Below, piece after piece: positions 48,991 through 61,860 of a stretch of 64,000 nucleotides of DNA. Positions within the stretch are counted from its first letter, which is position 1; each line of letters starts with the position of its first letter. Origin of the DNA: Monomorium pharaonis (taxonomy: Eukaryota; Arthropoda; Insecta; Hymenoptera; Formicidae); NCBI RefSeq assembly GCF_013373865.1, contig NC_050472.1, positions 26,023,138-26,087,137 on the forward strand. The letters are read 5' to 3'. Below the pieces are notes generated by a model that did not search any database, was not told where the DNA came from, and saw only the letters and a list, made by a program, of their open reading frames with translations. The position numbers and the translations under genes are program-made.

Positions 48991-51269
48991 TTCAATATTC
49001 AACATTATTCTGCTGGGTCAGCAAGGATCGATGCACCGCGAATCCCCGTCCGATATTAATTCTCTAGTCCATCTTTTATTAACTAAAGGAATACATGCAG
49101 CTTAGTTTTAAAAGTCGTTTCTTTTAATTCCTTGTTATTCTTCTTTTTAAAAATAATAATAGAAGTGGTTTTAAGAAGAATAACTTTATTATTCAGCGCC
49201 GCAGACGAGGAAACTCGGTTCCGCGGTTACGGGGAAAGCGATAAAAAATGTCGAGACTTGAATATATTCATACGAAGTAACGCACACCGCCCATGTGTTG
49301 ACTCGAATCCGACAATGATGGACCGCTAACGCGGCGAAACACCCGTGTTAAACATTTCCGCGGGAACGTAATCGCGTTCGATCTCGAACAATTACCACGG
49401 TCATTAAACGTCCGTGATTTCTGCGCGAACATCACAAGCATCCGTAAGAAGGCCAATTAACCGTGTCAGACATAATCACGCCGCCGTATGCGACTACATC
49501 GTGTATGTAAATAAGCGATGCGAGCCGACGCGTTTGACGCCGAAATCATCGTCAGCTGAATATATCTCATTGTGTTTTTCCCTAATTTCCAATGGATACA
49601 GTCTTCTGTACAGAGATCGTGCTAGGAAATAAATACGCAACATGTGAGTGGCCCGCGTGCAAAATTTTCGTCAATGAGAATTCCAATGTTTCTTCGTGTA
49701 CGCCGCATGGATATTAAATATGTACATCTCTCCGGGGGGAAAAACCCCAGGATTTTCTACCCTATTTCCTATTCGGATCTTCTCTTCTCTGGTATATAAC
49801 TTTTTACACGAGTACCACCGTGTTTCTATAGATTAGACTCTGCAACAATGGCTGCGCATATTTTTTTCCTTCATAATTCATGAGTTTGACCTCCGAAACG
49901 TTGACTGCACGCACATCGCACCGAGCCCAGCGACTTCGGTTTTATATTTCACAACGTGGCGCCTTCTAACATCCCTAGAAGTATTCCGAAGCAAGTCAGA
50001 CACGCAAATAAACAGTCGTGTAAGAGTTACGCGGGACTAGATAACAAGAGGACAATTGGAAGCTGGCAGAAAATCACATTTAATGTAGGACGCGATCGTT
50101 TCGTCGCTATTTATTATTTTTAGTGCTCGAGGAAATCCTCGAGGAGGAGGAGGAGGACAACAAGAATTACGGCCATTTCGCGAAACTATTTCGAAAACCA
50201 ACTATACGGCTAGGAGAGCATGCTGTCACGTGTAAGATACGAACATCACGACATAATTTAATAACTGGTGCACGTTAATGTGCAGCTGGAGGAAAACTCG
50301 CTCGCGATCTTTGATCTTCCTCAGGCAATTGAATCGATAATTCGATAAAAATAAGCATCCAACACACGGCTTTACGCTCGAAAAATATTTTAAAGAGCAA
50401 ACTAATGCAATTATTACTCTCGATCGATGTAATTATTGTCATCAATTAAGAACTATAAAAGTCTTTTACGTAACGCGCCGTAATTAAATTTCGATCGCGC
50501 TCATAATGTTTTATAATTTCCTAAACTTGCTGTCATAATGTCGTTTAGTTTAAAATTTGCATGAAGTATTTAAATTACCGAAAGCGAAATGGTGTTTAGC
50601 CAGTTCTACTTTACGTTCTACGAAATGTCACGAAATTTTCGCGATAGAAACTTTATCGTGACATGTCGATATGAAAGTCGTCGATTGCATCGTTACGCAA
50701 CTTCTGTCTATTCTTATTCGTAATATTAGAAGCATGGAAGATATATCCCTCCATAGATGACGTATACTAAGGCGACAGTCTTGGATCACATATTGCTCCG
50801 AAATATTTACATTCGTGTCACCAGCAATATTCCACGTCCTACGCCAAAGACTTTATTTCTTGTGTAACAGGAACATTGTGTACGTGTGTGTGTTACGTCG
50901 TGATATTAATCCGCTTTTACGCACGCATGACGCAAGACACGCGCGCGCACACATACGCGCGCGGCACGCTATATTATATTAGAATATTCTCCGCCATTTC
51001 TTCGGTCAAGACAAACCACTGCTCTGCTCCACTGTGCTATTTCTCCGTTTAAACTATCGAAAATCGCTATGGGAGATTTTCATGCGAGATACGTACGACA
51101 TTCCCTGTCTCTTCTGCCTACGAGAAAAAGAAAGAGAGAGAGAGAGCGAGAGATTACTGTGTTTTCCGACCTCGTGCTTAGCTGCCCCCTTCCTTACCCG
51201 CGCACGCTCCGCGGCAATGTGTCGCAAAGGCGGTCGCGCGGAGCGGAGAACAAAGTGTGCGTGTGTGTG

Positions 51270-51275
<6 letters not shown>

Positions 51276-51353
<78 letters not shown>
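51276..51353. repeat. (GA)n microsatellite, about 78 bp
   Basis: The longest uninterrupted dinucleotide repeat in the window. A shorter GA tract lies at about 51128-51152. It lies about 150 bp upstream of a candidate initiator at 51507. Confidence 0.95.
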
Positions 51354-51356
<3 letters not shown>

Positions 51357-52017
51357 AACAGATGAACGGAGAGCGAGACGGAGCGAGAGTTGCCGAATGT
51401 CGCCGAACGACGCATGGCGCGCGGCGGGAGAAGGCAAAGGCAGGCGGAAGGACGGAACGTGCGAGCGGAGCAAGAGAGGGGATCTGCGAGCGTTCGGCTA
51501 CTCCGCTCAGTTCTCGTCCGTCTGCCAGCCGGTGTTCTTCCGTAGCGTGAGACGATCGACAGCTCGCGCACCTTCTTCGCGATACCGCGAGAGAATCGCT
51601 CTCGCGGTAGCAACCTCGTGCCGCCTTTCTTCCTTCCTTCCTTCCTTCCTTGACTTTCCTGCTCCGTGCGATCGTACAACGATAATCGATATCGGTCGAT
51701 AATCGATATCGGTCGATTCGCGGCAGAGATGACCAACGTCCCGCGTCGTTCCGGTCTTTATTATAACATCGCACGGTTTTCGCGCGGCAGCGTGGGAGCC
51801 TGCGCCTCCTGTCTCGGCCGCCATTTCTGTTTTCCGGGGACCGTTTGGATTTCCCGCAACAGTGCGTCGCGGGAATTGACGGCTACGACAATCACGAAGA
51901 CGCGAAAGACCAGCAGCGGGGCGAAGAAAGAGAGAGAGAGAGAGAGAAGGGGAGAGGGGCGGCGACACAAGAAGACGTCGTGACAGCGGCTGTCATTGAG
52001 AGCGCCAATGACCAGAG
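51354..52017 (+). promoter_or_regulatory. CpG-rich candidate promoter and 5' exon
   Basis: A GC/CpG-rich island directly follows the long GA repeat. A TCAGTT initiator-like hexamer lies at 51507-51512. Downstream are a (TTCC)n run (about 51627-51650) and a 17-bp tandem pair, CGATAATCGATATCGGT, at 51680-51713. A well-formed donor, CCAGAG/GTACGTG, has its GT at 52018-52019. Together these would fit a non-coding or 5' UTR first exon reading rightward. I see no convincing start codon with a long conserved frame, and no partner exon can be identified in the window. Confidence 0.35.
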
Positions 52018-55000
52018 GTACGTGTGTATCCACGTATATCGTGCTGTTAGCGAACGGAAAAATGTCCGCTGACGGAAAGTCCGCGCGCGCACGTGATACG
52101 CGAATGCGACTCGTTCGTGAAACGCGCTCGCCGGAATTCCGTCACTACCCTTTCCGTTACGTCAACTCGCGACATCGCAGGAAATTGAGGAATCGCCGGT
52201 GAGCGAGCGAGCATCGGTCACGAGATTATTTCTTATTTCTCGTTGGATTCGAATATAGCGGCGAAACGTAATGTAACAAATCAAAAGTAAGAATATTTTC
52301 TAATTGTTTTTATAACGAATATAATTTCGATGCAAAAAGAATGGAATTCCTCTCGGAATTACAATCGAGTCCAATGTCCATTTCCACCGATGTAGATGAA
52401 CTTTAATCTCGGTTCACACACACAACTTACTTTTTTTTAAATCTTAAAATTGAGGTAGATTTCGATATACGATTTTTAATGAATTTTCAAGAGACATCCA
52501 CATCACCCCGATGATTCGTATACATTCTTTGCGCTTAGATTCACAATAAGCTTATTATAAACAAAGAGACAAACGGAATTCCATTCTGATGCTATTGTAC
52601 GGAGAATAATAATAATGTTTGCACGATCACCACGGAGGGATAACGAAGTCGTACACGTCGATGTTTATACACATCGTCAAACGGTATGCAACATGTCGCG
52701 GAACTAAATGGCGTTGACAGCCGCGCGAGCTGGTCTTACACGATCTTATAGTTCGAAAATCGTGTTCCGTCCTAAGTAGATAGCACGTAAGTGCGAATTG
52801 CGACTTCTCGACTACTTCGCGCTAGTTCGCTCGCGTAACCGCGTGTACAGTCGCGGATCTCTCTCTTTTTCTCTCTCTCTCTCTCTTTCTCTTTCTCTTT
52901 CTCGCGATTGGCTTGCGCGATTTCCATATATTTCGTGTTGGTTGGAAACGCGCAAAAGAAAAATCGGAGATGCATATAAAAACCGGCGACTTTCTATTCA
53001 ATCGACTTTTTCGCTTGCATATCTAGATGAAGTGGCTAGTTATTAGTATCTTAAAACAAAAGCTTGGTATATAGATATAATAAACTTGTATTATTATATG
53101 TATACGTTTATGGTTATATATATGGAATGTTTTTTGCATTATCAAAGAACAGGCAAATTGGTAAGACTTTAATTTTACGGATAGATATAATTCTAAGTAG
53201 ACGGATTTTGACGACGATCAATGAATTTGTTTTGTGAGGACTATGTGGGTCAAGGATCGAGAAGTCTTATCGAACTACTTTGTACGCTCGTAAATCGTAA
53301 TACGCGTGTAAATGGGAATTACTAATGAAAGCGTTACGTACGTTTAAGCGCGCAATCGAAGGGAGAGGAAAGACATAGACGGTATAAAGTGTGGAAGGAA
53401 TAGAAATGTGTATTAAGATACGAAGAGCATACTTATTTACCAATGCGTCATTTACAAGGCGATTACCGATTATCAGCAGTTACTTAGGTATAGGCTGGAT
53501 AGACCGAGCCTTCGCTCACTGACTCTTTTGCATAACTAGGTCTTTTGTCAGCAGTAAGTAGCGCGATCCGCAGCGAACTGCATTATTTACGACAGCGTTT
53601 ATTACACCTTCTTACATTTTCAATGAGGGTAAAGTGGCAAAGTCGATTTCAATTTAAATTTCAATGCTAAATAAGGAAGCTGATGAGCCCAGGCTGTAAA
53701 TATGCAAGTCAGGCCAGTGATTCCCCCCCCCCTCCCCGTGAATTATTTCGATATTTTCGCGCAAGAAGATTTATATAAAAAATCTTTTTGCACAAAAAAA
53801 GGAATGCTCGTCCAAATTTAATTTGCGCGGAAAGGATTAATTCAAGGGGCTTCAATTTTTCTATGCTCCTGCTTCATTTTTCTATTCGTCTCGAATTCAC
53901 CCCGTCGAGCGGCAGGGGTGAGAGGGGGTTGCAGTCGAAAACGGGGCAAGCCCGGTGAGAGGGCACGTCGGAGGTTCGCGCGCGCGGAGCCGGCGATTAC
54001 GGCGAGCGTGTGCCTTTATTTAGACGGGCAGCCGTCGATCGAACAGTAGTTTCCGATGTTCCTCGAGCGAGGAGAATTAACAACTCGACATTCAAGCGTC
54101 CGTGAAGAACGAGCGATGAGATCGAAGAGGTGAACGCACTGGCGCGAAATTTACGTCAGGCGTGTGCGCGTGTGTGCGACACGCACGTGCGCGTCGCGCT
54201 CGCGCGCCGCGGCGGCGACGGCGACGGGGCAATGTGAGTGCGTGCGTGCGTGCGTAGGATCGTTTGATCTTTGCGAATGAATCCGCGTATTATTAAATAG
54301 ATAACGGCCATAAATTCGGCCGGGGTTACATAAAGACGCGCAAAAGTGCGTGTTAAGGTCCAACTGTTCTATTTCTGTGTGCCGGCGACCGGGGCGCGTT
54401 CTACGACAGTGGCTCTCAATCGCATTCCTCGGCCTCCCGTCGTCGGAGGCGGAAGTCCGGTGCCGCTTATTGCTACTGCAGCCGCCGTGGGGCGAATATC
54501 GGGCGATCGGTCGTGAAATCGCGACGAGCACTCGTGCATAAAATTGCATCACGGAATTTGCAAGAGATCGGAGGGATTAGAGGAAGTCGGTCGATAATTA
54601 AACAGACATTGTCTCATTAGTATCGCAGTCTTTGTTTAAATAACAGTTGCTGTTGATCCGTCAGTTTGACTTACCGCTTAAATATTTGAAAATCTGCCAA
54701 GGAAACAGAAGGCGCTTCTTCTCGTTAAAAATTATCACGGATTTCACGCTATATCACAGCGAGAAAATTTTATATCGAAAATTGTATTTTCCACCAAATT
54801 TCCATAGTATTTATATTACTTAGGGTACAATTGTCTGAAATTTCTTTTTATAGTCCGCGACTGCTATCGTGTATAGTATTTTTTTATATAAAATTTTCCC
54901 CGTGTAACAATTAGAAAATGTATGTCACTGTTACATAATAATTAGTGTAGGCGTGTCGCTCAGTGAATCAGAACACTACGGAATTTACACGACCATGGTT

Positions 55001-58000
55001 TAAAAAATTGTCAGGCGTCAAACCTTGGACGAGACCAACTCGTGCGTTTGTTCACGTAACAATTACGCTCACAAATATTATTGCAATCAGCATGCGTGCA
55101 ATCTCACGTTCACGTTAAATCGGCGAGCGTGTCCTTTAGAGAATGAACAGCTTTCGCCCGTCCACGGATTGGAAATTGTAATCGAAATCTTTTAACTCGA
55201 TTCTACTTTAATGACTTCACGGATTATATCGACGCGATACGATATTTACTTCTAAAAACACGCGTGATATCGCACGTACGATAACTGGGAGTGCGCGTAC
55301 GTAAAAGTCACAGGTCGTTTCCGCAGCTTGATAAGCGCGGCCCGATTAGAGAGCCACTGCTGAATGGGAAGGGTACGGAATAATACGCGTGTGCTCGCGG
55401 TTATCACCGCCTCGCTATAGGTCTGTTTGCTTTTTATCGAACGTCGTCGCGCGCGATAATTCCTTCTCCAAATTGCGAGAGCCACACGGCCGAGTGACTA
55501 CGCGTTTTTCTAATACGCACTCACAGATGCGATCGCGCTATTCTTTCTCGCCTCCGGCGTGACACAGCGAATTGATTGCCAATCCGAGACGGGTGTGCGG
55601 GAATGATTTATTATTGGTATACCGAATACCTGATTTGAATAACTTGGTAACCGGCGGAATCATTATTAGAAATTCCGTGCGAAAATGCGAGCTGCGCGTT
55701 GCGCTATGAAAACTGTTCAAGGAAACGGGAGAGGAGGAAAGAGAGAGCTAATATCATGTTCCAAAAGTGGCAGATACATCCGCGTAAGAAGAGGAAGAAT
55801 GCACAGACGCGAGAAATAGCTCACGTGAAACGAGTCTAACAATAAGATCCATCTTTCTCTTCCTCTCTCTCTCTTGCTCCCTTTCTCGTCATACAGATTT
55901 TTGCGCGGCGCCACATTATTGGCGTACGTCCAACTGAGGCGGCAGCCCCGTGCCTCGTCTATTTTCGTTGGTTCTGATCTTCCTGTAAAAGCCAGCCCAG
56001 CAAACGAGTCGCCCTCGATGCTCCCTCCGCCAATGGCATTTAGCGTAACGCCGCCGCCTTGGCGGCCGTGCGCGATTAATATCGCTATAAAGATGACGAT
56101 AATCGTGACGAATCGGCGTCGCGCATAACGAATGCCGCGGATAATAAAGAGATGATACTCCGCGCCAGGCGTATGTATCACGGCCTGACAGTTAAAAACT
56201 ATCGCCGATACCCTCTCCGATACTCTCCTCTCGCTGTGTGCGCGACGAAAGCTTCTTCTTAAAGTTGGAACAAGTCGCGTATACGAAGCAAAATAAATCC
56301 CCATATTTACGTCCCACTAATACTTGCTAAATGTCATTAAAATGGGAACGGCTGCAAATATTGCCTTCTCTACAATGGAGTTCAATAAATTACAGCGGCA
56401 TTCATCGATTGTACGCGACTTGAAAACTATAATTCGAATATAACTCGGATTCTACTAGCATTGAAAACTGAAAGCTTCTGGCAGATTGAATCTTGTGATT
56501 GTAAGGATAATCGTATATCTTCTTTTATTTAGTTATAACTGTGGATGTTGATAAAACGTTCCATTTAATCCCTGAAAAATATTTAAATTGATCTAAATTT
56601 GTTATAAATTTGACAAAATCTTGTCAATTCTGTACGGCTCGAGGAGCAACTGTTCGAAGCTCGACTTGTTTCGTCCGGCGCATCTCTGATTCGTTGGCTC
56701 GTTTTCGTGTAACCAGGTCCAGAATCACAGGCCTTAATTTATACGCGACGGTGATTCAGGGGAGGGACAGAGAGAAAAAAGGAGTGCAAGGAAAAAAGAA
56801 AGATTGAAGGAAGTATTCTCCTCTCACAGGGGAAAGGCGCTGGCCAGTCTGCAGCCAGTCTGAGAATCGATGTCTTTAATTCGCTTATGTGACTCAAGCG
56901 TCTTCTCTTTCCTGTTCTCTCTCTCTCTCTCTCTCTCTCCCTTTCTCTCTCTCTCTTTTTCTGTTTCTATTTCTCTCTTTACTTGTCCATCTACGTAATT
57001 AAATTTTAAATTTTTTTTAGAGAGCTATCAGATGTGTCTCTCGTCTTTTCTCCCCATCTATCGTCTTCTATCTGTCTACCTTGGCTGTTTGTTTCCTGTA
57101 TTATTTCTTTAAATTAGTTATAACTGAATTACGATATAATCGAATTCTGTGATTAATATGACGCGGATGTCCGAGTCCAAAAAGGACTTTATTCCACGAT
57201 TTTATCAAAAATCTCTCTGCATTTTTTCTCAGTCTCCCCCTCTCTCTTTCCTTCCTTCTCCTTCGGCACCGCCGCCCCGGTCGCTCGTTGCACACACCAA
57301 TGCTTCTCCCTTCGTGCAGCGTGCGGCATGCAACAGGTATCCGCGCTGACGTCAGGTAGTAGCACTGTAGCAGCAGCAGCAGACCGAGAAAGAAAAAAGG
57401 GGGAGAGAGAGAGAAAGAGAACCTGGTGCGGGGACTGCGTCCCCGCGCCGCGTTCTCTTTCTCTCTCTCTTCCTCCTTATCTTTGACCACACGAGTGTAG
57501 TCATTTGACCACACGTGTGTAGTTACATGCACATGCGAGAAACTCTGCCTGCATATGACTCGAGCACCGCCGCTGCATCCGCCGTCTCTTTCCGTCCCGC
57601 AATTGTCCCTCCCCTCGTCCCTCATCGCCGCCCTGCTGGTCGACGGCGATGACGACGACGACGACGACGAGCTCCGGGGCTTAACTCGAACCGAGTTGTG
57701 TCACCGCATCGCGCTGTGTTACGAGGCTGTTATTCAACGCGCGCGCGAAAATATGCGACGCGACGCAGCGACGTATGCGTCGACGGCGGTGCACGCTTAT
57801 CGCGGAAAAGGAGACTGATCGATTCGGACAGTTGATTCGAAAACCGCCGGAGGTGTCACTTAATTAGTTTTATCATTTTTTTATTATTAATTATTATTTA
57901 AACGCTGATCTCCCGAACAATTGTATATAAAACTGGAAAAAAAAACGTTTTCTTTAATAATCAAGATTTTTGTTTGAAGAGGCTCCTGTGCGGTCTAACG

Positions 58001-60970
58001 GGAAGAAGTCGCGAACGTAAGTATACTCTGAAAGTTGCGCCTGAAAAACTCGGGCGACGGAACTTTTAGCAGTTTTTCTCATCGCGATATCACCTTGCAT
58101 CACGCGTGCATTTCCGCCCCGTGCGCGCGCACGCACGCGCAGCTCTGTTTACAAATTCCTCCGGTCTCGTCCGACAGTCCGACAGTCAAGCCCGCCGACC
58201 GACGTGTCCGTTACTGTAATTCCGCGAACTGCTTTAACAACGTCATGAATCACGGAATGACTCCGTGCGCCGTAATGTATGCGCGCAGAAACGAGAGATA
58301 ACAGGCGCTGCCATTATTTTCGTATGCGATTACTATTCCGGACGTGACGCGGCTGCGCCGCGCTCGTGTGAGTCGCCTCCAAATGATAGTTGGAAGTAAT
58401 GCATATCGATAACGTTATTAAGAAGACGGGGGAAAAAAAGGCATGTGACGTTTAAATGGAAGGTAGACCACATCTTCCCACCGGCGATCAAAATTGACAC
58501 AATGTGACAGCGAATTTTTAACTTAATTTTGTCATTTTGTCTACGAACTTTTGAACGGAATTATATTTTGATGAAAACGTCAAGAGACCTATAATCTGCG
58601 AGCGGACAGATGAAAAGTCCATCGAGAATTGATCTTAGAAGTCTTTAAAGGGAACGTAATTAATATCGACAAAGAAAGAAAAAGAGAACTTGATATACTT
58701 ACTAAGTGTTAACACGAAATTGCTCGGGCAATTCGTAGATATGTATAAATCGTGGAAGAATCGATCCGACACGAGATACTACAAGTTTGACGTTTGCCCT
58801 ATCGTAGTAGCAGGGCGAGAACAGAGGGAGCGGACCGTGCACGGAGAGCACCTCCTCCCTTTCCGCTTTACGAACGCGAGCGATGTAAATCTCTCTCCAG
58901 CGGGGCATAAGTTTAACAGTGCGTTCGCGTGAGAGCGACGATCTCGGGTGCACATCGGCGCGGAGAGTAGGACGCGCGGCAGGCTCTCTTGGAACAAAGC
59001 ACACGTTTCGCGTGCAGCGACTACGCAACTACGTATGTAGAATAAAGAAGGTATGTATACGCGCGGTATGTACAGTAAGCGCAGCAGACCGTCCCGTCTC
59101 GTCGCGACTCAGACCTTAATGACGTCATTATCTCTAATTAGAATTCTCATAGTGGTAACCGCCACTTGAGGGAGGGGGGAGGGGGAGACGCCCCGTTACA
59201 CCTAAGAAAGAAAAGGGACCCTCGCGCGGACAGTATCGTCGATATGTACTTCGCGCGCGCTCGCGCTGCACCGAGAGGTGTGTGTATATCCTCGCGTGCC
59301 CGATACCGCACTTCCTCGCTGTAAGCCAGCCAGATATACGCCGATCTCGCCCCCGAAACGCTGAGTAATCAGATAATTCTGAAACGGCGCGCATACATTA
59401 CCGCGGGTAATATACGCGCCGTCCATTGTCGATTTTTTATTCTGATTATACTGCAAAAATTATCGTTGTGCCCGATTATCATAAGCCAATATTGCGCGGC
59501 ATCGTCACTTTTGGCAGAGCACACTTTCCGTCATCTTTATTTTTAACGTTGCCATTAAAAACTTTAGATGGTCGTCAATTTTGCGTTTTCTGTTATCAGG
59601 GATTTGAGAAAATTGAAATATATCAGTTAGTTAGCCGACTATCGCGAAATCTCTTTCTCTTCCTCCCTCCTTTTTTTCTATCTTTTTTTTTTTGTTGTTA
59701 AATTATAGATCATGTAAAACGAGCCGCCGAGCATAGTCCACGCGTGATAGCACGCCGGTAACGAGAATTGTGTATAGGATAAACTGCGGATGAGCAATCT
59801 GGCTGTGACCAATCGCCTATGTGCGTCGCACGCTCGCAGTTACATCATCCAAAACGCTATCTCTCTCTCTCTCTCTCTCTCTTTCTCTACAGGATGTAGT
59901 GATAGAAATGGATCATCACAGAAAATATTCTTTGCTCTTCATTCTATCGTCATGCGCGCAAAAATTTGTTCGCCGCCGCCGTCGTCGCCGTTGTCGTCGC
60001 GAAGGTCGCGCAGAAATTGATTTCGGTCGCGTTCCTCGGTTCTCTCTCGTTCCACTAATTCGATCCATCCTATCCGATAACGGGTGTCGTAAGAAGGAAA
60101 AAACGCAGGCTGCCGCTTAAAGTCGGACACGCACGCGAGGAAAACCAGCAGCTGGTATCGGGTATCGCAGAGTTCGCAATGAATCGAATATCCCCGAGTA
60201 TCACGAAGTGTAATTCAATCCGAAGTTTGAAATGCCAAATTAAAATAAAAAATACCGCATTGGAATTAGAAATGTCAAATTAGAATCCGATTCCAAGTAA
60301 AGCACTCTTGAACGGTTAAAATCCTGAAATAAATTCGCAAATACAATATTTTGCATATAAGAGGATTTCTATGTAATTACTTTAAATATGTAATATTTTA
60401 TAATATATAACAATTTGGAACTTAAAAGAAAACGATAATCACGAGTCGATAATCGACTGCGCATAGATCAGTATGCCGGCGCGATATATTTGCTCAGTTG
60501 GTTTTTTTCACGGAACCGCGAATGGCCGACGCAACGGCGCGTCTCTCTTTTTATTATTCTCCGTATCGCCGTTCCCGGGGTCGCCTGTCGTTAGCGTCGT
60601 TTCTTCGCCAACGTCACGCGACAACTATGTGCGCGACACACCATTCTCAGAGACGTGCGGCCGGGATTGCAAAATGCCTTACGCTCGTAGTTTTGCTGGC
60701 CGCGGCGTATCCCACGTCGATAGACAAAATCTGTGTAGTTTTGTGCCGTTGCGTCAGTTTTTTTTTAGCGATTTGATCATTTGACACCGTCAGGAATATC
60801 TAATTATTAAGGTTTCTAAAACGGAGAGTATTAAGACCGTGTGTGTTAATGAATGTGAAATGAGCGGAATAGTAGTAGTTTCTTTCATATTATAATTAAG
60901 ACAATAAATCTCTCGGAGTTACACTTTTAAATCATTTAAATTCTTTTGATGTGTTTAAAAGAACTTTGTA

Positions 60971-60973
<3 letters not shown>
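52018..60973. other. Non-coding stretch with islands and microsatellites
   Basis: No coding exon is recognised. It contains CT-rich tracts (about 52858-52904, 56919-56960, 59860-59886), a (GAC)n run at 57642-57670 and CpG-rich islands near 53.9-54.5, 55.8-56.1, 57.2-57.8 and 58.8-59.4 kb. The frame of 195 codons at 55717-56304 (- strand) is the longest, but it has no recognisable domain and a Lys/Arg-rich low-complexity end. It could be the first intron of a gene starting near 51.5 kb, or intergenic DNA. Confidence 0.45.

Positions 60974-61010
<37 letters not shown>
60974..61010. repeat. (AT)n microsatellite, 37 bp
   Basis: Pure TA dinucleotide repeat. Confidence 0.95.
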
Positions 61011-61017
<7 letters not shown>

Positions 61018-61449
61018 CATAGTATACATTTGTTATTATAATGTAAATTAAATAAAATTAATACGATGTCCATATTTTCTGATGCAGAGTCGAGAAGCCC
61101 CTGAATGAGTGAATCGCGGATATTCTAACCAGGCTCAAAGAACTATCCCATAAAGGTAATGATTTCTAATATCTTGATCGCTTTACTAATCTTAAGGTGC
61201 TAGACCTCTAAACGAGATACAGGGCAGTCGCCACATCTTCGCGAAAACGTGCAATGTGGGTCGCGTGGGACGTGGCAAGATGCTGCTAAACATGACCATA
61301 CACACCAGAAATATCTCACGCCAGTTCCGTAATATTCCTTAACCTTCTTCTACAGATATATTTCATTTCGAGATCTTTCGTCACTGTCGTCGTTATCCGT
61401 GTTTTCGTGATCTCGTCTGCTCCTGCTTTGAATTATAACTACTCCAGTT
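61011..61449. other. Non-coding spacer
   Basis: Mixed-composition sequence with no recognised feature between the AT repeat and the hairpin at 61450. Confidence 0.4.
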
Positions 61450-61507
61450 CTTGCGATATGTCGAGTCATTGATGCTTCTTGGAAGCATCTGTGATCGATA
61501 TCGCAAG
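61450..61507. other. 58-nt near-perfect hairpin with a very short loop
   Basis: CTTGCGATAT at the 5' end pairs with ATATCGCAAG at the 3' end, and GATGCTTC pairs with GAAGCATC around a 3-nt loop (TTG). The intervening segment also pairs, with a small bulge and mismatches. The whole stem is about 27 bp. The 3-nt loop is unusual for a microRNA precursor and fits a recent local inverted duplication or a small foldback better. Confidence 0.55.
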
Positions 61508-61616
61508 ATGAGTCATCGCCTCCAAAACGCAAATAAGAAAATTTGATTTTTTTCCTCCTTCGTTAATAGTATATAATGTTTACTTCGACAGGCGTCTCAA
61601 CTGCAAACTAGAAGCT

Positions 61617-61860
61617 TACTCTCTAAATCACCATCAGTGAAAACTCGACAAAATCAGTGGAAGTACACTGACTTTCAGTGATATACTTGTCTTAAATCAT
61701 TCACTGATTATCAGTGAAATAAATACACTGATTTTTCAGCGACTATACACTAATTCTGAAATAAAAATTACTGAAACATAGTGAATATTCCCTGATTATC
61801 AAAGTTATAAGTATACCACTACAAATCAGTGAATATCCACTAATTGCGATTTAGAGAGTA
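61617..61860. mobile_element. TA-flanked MITE (Tc1/mariner-like) with TCAGTGA motifs
   Basis: TACTCTCTAAATC at 61617 is mirrored by GATTTAGAGAGTA ending at 61860, so CTCTCTAAATC termini are flanked by TA on both sides. The 240-bp interior is unusually full of direct and inverted copies of TCAGTGA/TCACTGA-type words (for example near 61635, 61664, 61676, 61700, 61711 and 61825). A TA duplication is typical of Tc1/mariner elements. It has no coding capacity. Confidence 0.7.

Larger units (their letters stand above)
43811..51275. other. Long non-coding stretch, intergenic or intronic
   Basis: Mixed AT-rich DNA with CpG-rich islands at about 46.25-46.95 and 47.6-48.1 kb. The longest open frames (46398-46940 on the - strand, 46252-46758 and 47580-48227 on the +) sit inside the islands. 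They are Arg/Ser-rich or low-complexity, lack family motifs and are not supported. Microsatellites at 46524, 46671 and 48952 are listed separately. Confidence 0.5.

Noticed and set aside
51054..51774. Frames of 140-198 codons on the - strand
   Set aside because: The (GA)n repeat holds the frames open; the rest is Arg/Ser-rich with no family motif.
55717..56304. 195-codon frame on the - strand with a hydrophobic stretch (IIVIFIAILIA)
   Set aside because: No recognisable domain, no clear splice partner, and a low-complexity Arg/Glu run in the middle. I could not separate it from a GC-driven chance frame.
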